Origin: Caldilineaceae bacterium
GTDB lineage: Bacteria; Chloroflexota; Anaerolineae; Caldilineales; Caldilineaceae
Length of the DNA stretch: 7,147 nucleotides
NCBI GenBank assembly: GCA_015494005.1
Contig: WGCB01000749.1
Span: 1-7,147, forward strand
Reading direction: 5' to 3'
In this document: piece after piece, positions 1 to 5,014 of the stretch
Position numbering within the stretch: the first letter of the stretch is position 1
Layout: every line of letters starts with the position of its first letter
The notes under the pieces: model-generated
Seen by the model: only the letters and a program-made list of their open reading frames with translations
Told to the model about the DNA's origin: nothing
The model's database searches: none
Translations under genes and position numbers: made by a program

Positions 1-852
1 CGCCATACCACCTTCTTCCATGCCCTGGCCTTCGTCCTGGGATTCACCGCCGTCTTCACCCTGCTGGGATCCGCGGCGGGGCTGCTGGGCCAGAGCCTGA
101 ACCCCATCCTGCCCTATGTCCAGCGCTTCGGGGCCATCATGCTGATCCTCTTCGGCCTGACCACTCTGGGGGTCTTCCGCTGGCTGGCGGACCGCATCAC
201 CCAGGCCACAGACGTGAAGAGCAACCCGGCCGCCGCGGCCCTGGTGGACGTGCTCAACTTCTTCAATGCCCTGCTCTACACCGAGAAACGGGTGGCGGAG
301 ATGCACAAGGTGAAGCGGGGATGGGGCTATGCCAGCAGCGCCCTCATGGGGGTGAGCTTCAGTGCCGGCTGGGTGCCCTGCGTGGGGCCGATCCTGGCCA
401 GCATCCTCTTCCTGGCCAGCAACAGCGCCACGGCCAGCCAGGGGGCCATCCTCCTGGCCGTCTACAGCCTGGGCCTGGGGATTCCCTTCCTGCTCACCGG
501 GGCCGCCTTCGGTCGGGCCACCCAGGTCCTGCGCAGGATGAACCGCCATGCCAACATCGTCAGCATCATCAGCGGCATCTTCCTGCTCTACGTGGCCTGG
601 TTGCTCTGGTCGGATCAGCTGGCCAGCCTGACCACCAGCTTCGCCTTCCTGAACGAGTGGGTCTTCGTCCTGGAGGAGGGCGTGGCGGGCTTCTTCGGCG
701 TCTCCGAGACCATCAACGCGGGGGTGATCAGCTCCATGCCCCTGGCCTTCATCGCTGGGCTGATCAGCTTCATCAGCCCCTGCGTTCTGCCCCTGATCCC
801 GGCCTACATCGGTTACCTGAGCGGCGCCACCCTGAGCAGCAGCCGGTCCTAG
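1..852 (+). CDS. ccdA: CcdA-type thiol-disulfide transmembrane protein, 5' truncated, with an extra C-terminal Cys helix
   Basis: CcdA moves electrons from cytoplasmic thioredoxin across the membrane to extracytoplasmic thioredoxin-like proteins, for cytochrome c maturation or general thiol reduction. The reading frame is open from base 1, so the start lies upstream. The 283 visible codons show the family's second and third helices (FVLGF near the start, then GAIMLILFGL), a long hydrophilic loop of roughly 45 residues, a fourth helix with the hallmark AGWVPCVGPILASIL (Cys codon 379-381), the YSLGLGIPFLL helix and a sixth helix ending near base 615. The protein then continues into a further helix with SPCVLPLIPAYIGYLSG (Cys codon 781-783). 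In ordinary CcdA this sequence is the first helix. Whether an N-terminal copy also exists cannot be seen here. The stop is 64 nt before the ATG of the TlpA-like gene, and no promoter is visible between them, so the two are probably co-transcribed. Family assignment is secure; the extra helix is odd. Confidence 0.93.
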   Translation, partial: RHTTFFHALAFVLGFTAVFTLLGSAAGLLGQSLNPILPYVQRFGAIMLILFGLTTLGVFRWLADRITQATDVKSNPAAAALVDVLNFFNALLYTEKRVAEMHKVKRGWGYASSALMGVSFSAGWVPCVGPILASILFLASNSATASQGAILLAVYSLGLGIPFLLTGAAFGRATQVLRRMNRHANIVSIISGIFLLYVAWLLWSDQLASLTTSFAFLNEWVFVLEEGVAGFFGVSETINAGVISSMPLAFIAGLISFISPCVLPLIPAYIGYLSGATLSSSRS

Positions 853-915
853 CCTGGGCGCACGGCGTTCAGCTTGCCCCGGACATCGAACCGAACGAGA
901 GTCGAGCGAATCGCC

Positions 916-1506
916 ATGAACCGGAAATTTCTCCCCCTTTTCATCCTCCTGGCCGCCCTCTTCCTGGGCGCCTGCAGCGGCTCCCAGGCCAAGGAGGCTG
1001 CCCTCTCCGGCTTCACCCGGATTAGCCTGGACGAGCTGCCAGACGGGCTGGGCCGGGGTTTCCCCCAGGCCCTGGTGGCGAAGTCCAAACAGACCGCCCA
1101 GGAGGGCAAGGAGGCCCCAGACTTCGCCTTCGTCCTGGAGGACGGCCGGGGCGTGGCCCTGTCGGATCTGCGAGGCAAGCCGGTGGTGCTCAACTTCTGG
1201 GCCAGCTGGTGCGGACCCTGTCGGGCGGAGATGCCCGAGTTCGTGGCCCTGTCCCAGTCCCGCTCGGACGTGGTGGTGCTGGAGGTGAACGTGCAGGAGA
1301 ACCTGAACGCCATCCAGCCCTTCGTGGAGGAGTTCAACATGACCATGCCCGTCATCGTGGACGAAGACGGGAACATGGAGGATCTGTACCCGCTGCGGGG
1401 TCTGCCCACCACCATCTTCGTGGATCCAGAAGGCCGGGTAAACACCATCTACACCGGGATCATGAACGGCGAGCTCCTGAACATGATCCTGGACGAAATC
1501 AAATGA
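916..1506 (+). CDS. TlpA/ResA-like thioredoxin-fold lipoprotein
   Basis: Predicted extracytoplasmic thiol-disulfide oxidoreductase of 196 residues. It is the likely acceptor of electrons from the upstream CcdA and would reduce haem-binding apocytochromes or other secreted Cys proteins. The ATG at 916 gives a lipoprotein signal: MNRK, a hydrophobic stretch, and the lipobox LGAC with Cys20 as the lipidated residue. An in-frame TTG at 874 would add 14 residues with four arginines before the signal and is less likely. The TlpA-like domain spans about residues 65-196, with the active site NFWASWCGPC (Cys99 and Cys102) and the cis-proline in RGLPTTIFVD (Pro164). A linker of about 45 residues separates the lipid anchor from the domain. 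The ribosome-binding signal is weak. Membership of the TlpA/ResA/DsbE superfamily is clear; which substrate it serves is not visible. Confidence 0.92.
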   Translation: MNRKFLPLFILLAALFLGACSGSQAKEAALSGFTRISLDELPDGLGRGFPQALVAKSKQTAQEGKEAPDFAFVLEDGRGVALSDLRGKPVVLNFWASWCGPCRAEMPEFVALSQSRSDVVVLEVNVQENLNAIQPFVEEFNMTMPVIVDEDGNMEDLYPLRGLPTTIFVDPEGRVNTIYTGIMNGELLNMILDEIK

Positions 1507-1551
1507 TGCGGGCCTGTGGCCTAGCCCTTCCCAGCTAGACAGCCCTTCCTT

Positions 1552-1580
1552 TCGATGACCAGGGCAACCCTGGTCATCGA
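1552..1580 (+). repeat. Perfect 13-bp inverted repeat / RNA hairpin between tlpA-like and glutaredoxin genes
   Basis: Bases 1552-1564 pair perfectly with 1568-1580 around the 3-nt loop CAA. No run of T follows directly, so it is not a classic intrinsic terminator in either direction. It lies 45 nt after the tlpA-like stop and 65 nt before the glutaredoxin start. A second, overlapping foldback pairs 1579-1584 (GACGCG) with 1595-1600 (CGCGTC) and is followed by GTTTTC, which could act as a weak terminator. Likely roles are transcript end, mRNA 3'-end protection, or partial attenuation between the two gene pairs. Confidence 0.6.
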
Positions 1581-1645
1581 CGCGCGTCAGGCCACGCGTC
1601 GTTTTCGGATTCCCTGCGTAGTGCACTCTGCAGACGAGCCCTGCC

Positions 1646-1918
1646 ATGCGTGTGATCCTCTACACCAAACCCGAATGCCATCTCTGCCACGATGTGGAGG
1701 CCATGCTGGCCAGGCTCCAGGACGAGCTCCAGGGCCAGGCGGCCTTCCAGGTGATCCCGCGCAACATCCTGGAGGACCCCCAGCTCTTCCAGGCCTACCG
1801 CTACCTCATCCCGGTGGTGGTCGTGGAGCGACCGGACGGACGGCAGATCACCTTCCACATGCCCATCCCCCAGGACGCCCTGCGGGAGGCCCTGGTCCAG
1901 GGAGCGGCAGGGGCGTAG
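1646..1918 (+). CDS. Small glutaredoxin-like CxxC protein
   Basis: This 90-residue protein has a complete minimal glutaredoxin fold: the beta strand RVILYTKPE, then the redox motif CHLC (Cys11, Cys14) at the start of helix 1, then a later IPVVVVERPDG strand with cis-proline Pro56. It resembles the family often annotated as 'glutaredoxin family protein' (DUF836/glutaredoxin-2-like), which is shorter than thioredoxin. No signal peptide is seen, so it should act in the cytoplasm as a dithiol reductant or thiol partner. The start ATG follows a poor ribosome-binding site. The gene ends 36 nt before the preferred start of the DUF2085 gene and is probably co-transcribed with it. Its place after ccdA and the tlpA-like gene suggests a shared thiol-redox job, but whether it feeds CcdA or DUF2085 is not shown by the sequence. 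Confidence 0.88.
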   Translation: MRVILYTKPECHLCHDVEAMLARLQDELQGQAAFQVIPRNILEDPQLFQAYRYLIPVVVVERPDGRQITFHMPIPQDALREALVQGAAGA

Positions 1919-1942
1919 GCGGTGGACAGGATGAATGGCGGC

Positions 1943-1951
1943 GAGGAGAGG
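1943..1951 (+). promoter_or_regulatory. Shine-Dalgarno that fixes the DUF2085 start
   Basis: GAGGAGAGG lies just upstream of the ATG at 1955; from its AGGAG core the spacing is 6 nt. The earlier in-frame GTG (1922) and ATG (1931) have no comparable site, so 1955 is the best start. Confidence 0.7.
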
Positions 1952-1954
1952 ACA

Positions 1955-2689
1955 ATGAGTGCATCCAGAGAACCAGCTAACCAAGGCGCCCTTCCCACCC
2001 CGGTCCCGGACCGGGCCGTTTCTACCGTGACCCGCCTGGCGGACGGCCTGGTCCTGGGAGTGGCCCGGCACTGGCTCCTGCTCATCAACCTGGCCGTGGC
2101 CGTCTACCTGCTCCTACCCTTCCTGGCGCCCTGGCTCATGCGAGCCGGCTTCACCACCCCGGCCCGGTTCATCTACACGATCTACTCCTTCGCCTGCCAC
2201 CAGCTGCCGGAACGCAGCTACTTCCTCTTCGGACAGCAGCCCGTCTACAGCCTGCCCACCTTGGAGAACAACGGCCTGGCGGCGGGCCTGGACCTCTTCG
2301 CTCGGCGGAAGTTCGTCGGCAACCCGATCCTGGGATACAAGGTGGCCATCTGCCAGCGAGACGTGGCCATCTACGGCTCCGTGCTCCTGGGCGGGCTGCT
2401 CTTCGGGCTGGTCCGCTCCCGCCTGCGGCCGCTCAGCCTGAAGGTCTACGCGCTCTTCCTCATCCCCATCGCCCTGGACGGAGGCACCCAGCTCCTGGGC
2501 CTGCGCAGCAGCACCTGGTGGCTGCGGCTGATCACCGGGGCCCTCTTCGGCCTGGCCTCGGTCTGGCTGGCCTACCCGTACCTGGAGGCCAGCTTCCAGG
2601 ACGCCATCCGCACGGAGATGCGCCGCCGAGCTCGCCGCGCCCAGGCCCAGGATCCCGCCCCCGACTTGCGCCCCAGCGAGCCGGGCTGA
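1955..2689 (+). CDS. DUF2085 family multi-pass membrane protein
   Basis: This is a 244-residue predicted integral membrane protein with the hallmarks of DUF2085, a family without established function. A first hydrophobic segment covers about residues 38-64. It is followed by FACHQLPERSYF (Cys81, His82, Arg87), then GYKVAICQRDVAIYGS (Cys133, Arg135) leading into a helix at about 138-153. Next comes the segment around 160-182 with PIALDGGTQLLGLRSS (Asp175, Gln179), then a last helix at about 190-209. The C-terminal tail is basic and then proline-rich. The conserved Cys-His and Cys residues sit at membrane edges and could bind a metal or form a redox pair; this is inference. The stop is almost touching the rpsT promoter. 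The start at 1955 is chosen for its strong Shine-Dalgarno; GTG 1922 would give 255 residues. Confidence 0.87.
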   Translation: MSASREPANQGALPTPVPDRAVSTVTRLADGLVLGVARHWLLLINLAVAVYLLLPFLAPWLMRAGFTTPARFIYTIYSFACHQLPERSYFLFGQQPVYSLPTLENNGLAAGLDLFARRKFVGNPILGYKVAICQRDVAIYGSVLLGGLLFGLVRSRLRPLSLKVYALFLIPIALDGGTQLLGLRSSTWWLRLITGALFGLASVWLAYPYLEASFQDAIRTEMRRRARRAQAQDPAPDLRPSEPG

Positions 2690-2692
2690 AAT

Positions 2693-2721
2693 TCGACAAA
2701 TCCGCAACGCCGCGCTATACT
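2693..2721 (+). promoter_or_regulatory. Sigma70-type promoter of rpsT
   Basis: The -35 TCGACA (2693-2698, one mismatch to TTGACA) is separated by 17 bp from the -10 TATACT (2716-2721, one mismatch to TATAAT). Transcription would begin near 2728, giving an rpsT leader of about 120 nt. The promoter starts four bases after the DUF2085 stop codon, so rpsT can be expressed independently of the redox cluster. Confidence 0.8.
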
Positions 2722-2733
2722 GTGTGCTTGTGA

Positions 2734-2775
2734 CTGGCCCCAGAAGAGGCCAGGCGGCCCGGCCTCAAGGGCCGG
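2734..2775 (+). promoter_or_regulatory. Two tandem GC hairpins in the rpsT leader
   Basis: The first hairpin pairs 2734-2739 (CTGGCC) with 2748-2753 (GGCCAG) over an 8-nt loop. The second pairs 2759-2764 (CCGGCC) with 2770-2775 (GGCCGG) over the loop TCAAG. Both fall just after the predicted transcription start and well before the ribosome-binding site. No T-run follows, so they are not obvious terminators. S20 is known to control its own translation in Escherichia coli; an equivalent role for this leader is only a suggestion. Confidence 0.45.
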
Positions 2776-2850
2776 ACAGCAACTCAGAGCCAAATTGGAT
2801 CGCGACCCATCTGCATCCTTGAACGAACCGAGGTTTGAGAGGTAGGACCC

Positions 2851-3120
2851 ATGCCGAACACCAAGTCAGCCATCAAGCGGATGCGCCAGAACGAGAAGCG
2901 CCGCCTGCGCAATCGCGTCTACCGCAGCAGCGCCCGCACCTTCATCAAGAAGGCCCGCATGCTCATCGAGGCTGGGGATCCCAGCGCGGAGCAGGTGGTG
3001 CGCCAGGCCATCAAGGCCCTGGACAAGGCCGCCAGCAAGGGGGTCATCCACCCCAACAACGCGGCCCGACGCAAGAGCCGGTTGATGCGCTTCTACAACA
3101 AGGCCCGCCAGTCCGCCTAG
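2851..3120 (+). CDS. rpsT: 30S ribosomal protein S20
   Basis: This 89-residue basic protein begins [20 protein letters not shown] and ends with [20 protein letters not shown], the two signature parts of bacterial S20. The family is usually about 85-90 residues, so the gene is complete. S20 binds 16S rRNA early in 30S assembly. A purine-rich ribosome-binding stretch, GAGAGGTAGGA (2837-2847), precedes the ATG. The gene has its own promoter (2693-2721) and its own terminator (3160-3198), forming a monocistronic unit. It lies downstream of the redox cluster and converges on nth. Codon use matches its neighbours. Confidence 0.98.
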   Translation: MPNTKSAIKRMRQNEKRRLRNRVYRSSARTFIKKARMLIEAGDPSAEQVVRQAIKALDKAASKGVIHPNNAARRKSRLMRFYNKARQSA

Positions 3121-3159
3121 CGGCTCGCCCGGCCTGGTCCAATCGCACAGAACGCCGTG

Positions 3160-3198
3160 GAGTCACCCGGTCGGCCATCGGGTGGCTCTTTTGTGTTT
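3160..3198 (+). terminator. Rho-independent terminator of rpsT
   Basis: GAGTCACCCG (3160-3169) pairs with CGGGTGGCTC (3179-3188) through ten pairs including one T-G wobble, over a 9-nt loop. It is followed at once by TTTTGTGTTT. It sits 40 nt after the rpsT stop. On the opposite strand no T-run follows, so it does not obviously stop transcription from nth. Confidence 0.88.
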
Positions 3199-3250
3199 CC
3201 ATTGCGTTTCCGTGTGCGGGTGAGGGAAGGGAGCGAGCGGGGCTCAGCGA

Positions 3251-3961
3251 TCACCCCGCCCAGGCGCCCCGGCCGTGGAAGTAGTCGCAGTGGGGTTGGA
3301 GCACGCAGATCTCGCAGCGGGGATTCTGGGCCTTGCAGACCTCCCGCCCGTGCCGGATCAGGTTCAGGTGCAGGGCGTAGTAGGTCTCCGGCGGCAGCAG
3401 GGACTCCCAGATGGCCTTGATCTTGGCCGGGCTGGCCTTGGGGTCGGCCAGTCCCAGGCGCTGGGTGATGCGCTGGACGTGGGTGTCCACCGGGAAGGTG
3501 CCCTTGCGGAAGCAGAAGAGGAGCACGATGCTGGCCGTCTTGTGCCCCACGCCTGGGAAGCTCTCCAGGTACTTCAGGGCCTCGTCCACGGGCATGTCGG
3601 CCAGGTGATCCAGACTGTACTCCCCCACCTCCCGCTTCAGCTTCTCCAGGGCTTGGACGATGCGCGGGGCCTTCTGGTTGTACATCCCCGCCGGGCGGAT
3701 GGCCTCCTTGATCTCCTCCAGGGGAGCGGTGCGCACCGCGTCCCAGTCGTTGTGGAAGCGCTCTTTCAGGGCCAGGAAGGCCCGCAGGCTGTTCTTGTCG
3801 TTGGTGTTGGCGCTCAGGATGGTGAGGATGAGCTCGTCCACCGGCTCCCAGTGGCAGCGCCAGTCCGGATCCCCGTAGGCCTCCAGCAGGGCTCGGTAGA
3901 CGGCCCAGGCTTTCTCTCGCAGGGGATCGGATGAGTTTTTCGGGCGGCTCTCGTCGGTCAT
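3251..3961 (-). CDS. nth: Endonuclease III-type DNA glycosylase/AP lyase with 4Fe-4S cluster
   Basis: Base-excision-repair glycosylase that removes oxidised pyrimidines and cuts abasic sites. With the ATG at 3961 the protein has 236 residues (MTDESRPK). It shows the helix-hairpin-helix LESFPGVGHKTA with the catalytic lysine Lys141, the aspartate in FPVDTHVQR (Asp159), and the C-terminal iron-sulfur ligands Cys209, Cys216, Cys219 and Cys225 in the exact C-x6-C-x2-C-x5-C spacing. The helix usually reading SAQTTD is SANTND (residues 50-55), as in a subgroup of endonuclease III-like proteins with ILSQNT-type motifs. The frame stays open upstream to an ATG at 4111, but those 50 residues come from low-complexity repeats and do not look like protein. 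No Shine-Dalgarno is visible at 3961. The gene converges with rpsT and diverges from the cold-shock gene. Confidence 0.93.
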   Translation of the reverse strand: MTDESRPKNSSDPLREKAWAVYRALLEAYGDPDWRCHWEPVDELILTILSANTNDKNSLRAFLALKERFHNDWDAVRTAPLEEIKEAIRPAGMYNQKAPRIVQALEKLKREVGEYSLDHLADMPVDEALKYLESFPGVGHKTASIVLLFCFRKGTFPVDTHVQRITQRLGLADPKASPAKIKAIWESLLPPETYYALHLNLIRHGREVCKAQNPRCEICVLQPHCDYFHGRGAWAG

Positions 3962-3973
3962 GGGAAGTGGGTC

Positions 3974-4079
3974 GATTGGTGTATTGGATGATCGGTGGAT
4001 TGGGTTGATGGGGGCGAGGAGACGGTCCACTGCGAGCACCGACTCCCAACTTCCAACTCCCGTCTTCCATCCCTGGAAG
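3974..4079. repeat. Degenerate short repeats in the nth / cold-shock intergenic region
   Basis: The 200-nt gap 3962-4161 holds no gene. In it, 3974-4017 is a G/T-rich run built of degenerate units of about 8 nt on a GATTGG theme (copies at 3974-3979, 3982-3987 and 3998-4003, with ATCGGTG and GATGGG variants between and after). Further on, CTCCCAACTTCC (4043-4054) is repeated as CTCCCGTCTTCC (4057-4068), 10 of 12 identical. A 6-bp inverted repeat pairs 4064-4069 with 4074-4079. The segment is less GC-rich than its surroundings and contains the start-proximal regions of two divergent genes. I could not pick out a convincing promoter for either. Confidence 0.5.
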
Positions 4080-4150
4080 CCCGCCCATTGTAGCGCGGAT
4101 CGAACAATCATGCGAGCAGGGGGCGTCCCTGTTTTCGCGAGAGCTGGGGC

Positions 4151-4157
4151 AAGGTGA
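4151..4157 (+). promoter_or_regulatory. Shine-Dalgarno of the zinc-ribbon/cold-shock gene
   Basis: AAGGTGA lies 4 nt before the ATG at 4162 and matches the anti-Shine-Dalgarno well, supporting this start. Confidence 0.6.
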
Positions 4158-4161
4158 TTCC

Positions 4162-4542
4162 ATGAGCAAGAAACAGCTGCAGGACGAGCGGCTCCTCTGC
4201 GGACGCTGCGGCGTCACCTTCCTGTGGACGGTGGAGGAGCAGCAGCGCTGGCAGGAGCCGGAGCCGCCGGAACGCTGCCCGGGCTGTCGCCGTCTGCTGC
4301 CACCCCCAGGACGGGAGCGGGGCCTGGTCAAGTGGTACGATCCCCGGCGCAAGTTCGGCTTCATCGTGCCCGCCCACGGGCCGGAGCTCTACGTCCACGG
4401 CCGGCAGCTCCAGGGGGTCCGCCGGCTCCATCCCGGAGACCTGGTGGAGTTCGGCGTGGAGTCCCAGGAGCGGGGCCCGGTGGCCGTGGCCGTCCGGCTG
4501 GTGGAGCGAGGACGCCGCCGCAAACGCCCCGCCCAGAGCTGA
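4162..4542 (+). CDS. Zinc-ribbon plus cold-shock-domain protein
   Basis: This 126-residue protein has two recognisable parts. Residues 10-45 form a short zinc ribbon, CGRC (Cys13, Cys16) and CPGC (Cys39, Cys42), with the F-x-W-T-x-E-E-Q spacing seen in 'probable zinc-ribbon' domains (zf-trcl type). Residues 53-115 form a cold-shock/OB domain: GLVKWYDPRRKFGFI carries the KWF-N-like start and the RNP1 motif (KFGFI), and ELYVH is a variant RNP2 (usually DIFVH). A basic tail ends the protein. It should bind single-stranded RNA or DNA in the cytoplasm; the ribbon may add specificity or stability. The start has a good Shine-Dalgarno. The gene diverges from nth and is followed by the tRNA-Cys promoter. 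Domain calls are firm, cellular role is not. Confidence 0.88.
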   Translation: MSKKQLQDERLLCGRCGVTFLWTVEEQQRWQEPEPPERCPGCRRLLPPPGRERGLVKWYDPRRKFGFIVPAHGPELYVHGRQLQGVRRLHPGDLVEFGVESQERGPVAVAVRLVERGRRRKRPAQS

Positions 4543-4615
4543 CGGAACCTGGACCCCCGCCCTGTCGTCACCAGTGTTGAGGGAAGCGGGCGGCAGGGGA
4601 GATTCCGGCTGGGAT

Positions 4616-4644
4616 TTGACAATCCAGACCGAAATTGATACCAT
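4616..4644 (+). promoter_or_regulatory. Promoter of the tRNA-Cys gene
   Basis: A perfect -35 TTGACA (4616-4621) stands 17 bp upstream of TACCAT (4639-4644), which matches four of six bases of the -10 consensus. Transcription would begin near 4651, about 31 nt before the mature tRNA 5' end, leaving a short leader for RNase P. Confidence 0.65.
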
Positions 4645-4681
4645 CCTGACAGGCTCAGACGTTGGATCTGAGCTTGCTTTC

Positions 4682-4752
<71 letters not shown>

Positions 4753-4768
4753 CTACGGCAGCAACCCG

Positions 4769-4798
4769 GGACCGGCACCTCGCCGGTCCTTTTCCTTT
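4769..4798 (+). terminator. Rho-independent terminator of tRNA-Cys
   Basis: GGACCGGC (4769-4776) pairs perfectly with GCCGGTCC (4782-4789) over the 5-nt loop ACCTC, followed by TTTTCCTTT. It begins 16 nt after the tRNA 3' end. Confidence 0.87.
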
Positions 4799-5014
4799 GG
4801 CCCACGTCCCTTCGCTGTGGCCCGTCCTCGTTCCCCTGCTTCGCCCTCCCCGGATCATGGCTCTCTCACGGCTCTCTTTTGAACTTTTCAACAATGCGCT
4901 GAAACATTTCCTGTAACCTGTACGTTGTAGAGTGCAGACATCCCTGGTCCCTTCCTCAGGACGGGGCCGCCCCAACCGAACGTGTTTCCCGGACCCCGAT
5001 TCTTCCACCCCAGG

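Noticed and set aside
874..915. TTG start for the TlpA-like protein
   Set aside because: It would place 14 arginine-rich residues before a complete lipoprotein signal peptide that begins properly at the ATG at 916.
3962..4111. N-terminal extension of nth from an upstream ATG
   Set aside because: The 50 added residues derive from degenerate intergenic repeats, resemble no part of the endonuclease III family, and the ATG at 3961 already gives a full-length enzyme.
4553..4600. Possible terminator hairpin after the cold-shock gene
   Set aside because: CCCCCGCCC can pair with GGGCG-GCA-GGGG only with a bulge and a loop of about 25 nt, and no T-run follows.
4910..4922. Tandem CCTGTA-A-CCTGTA direct repeat upstream of the PBP gene
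   Set aside because: Two six-base copies are too short to support an operator claim, and no clear promoter elements surround them.
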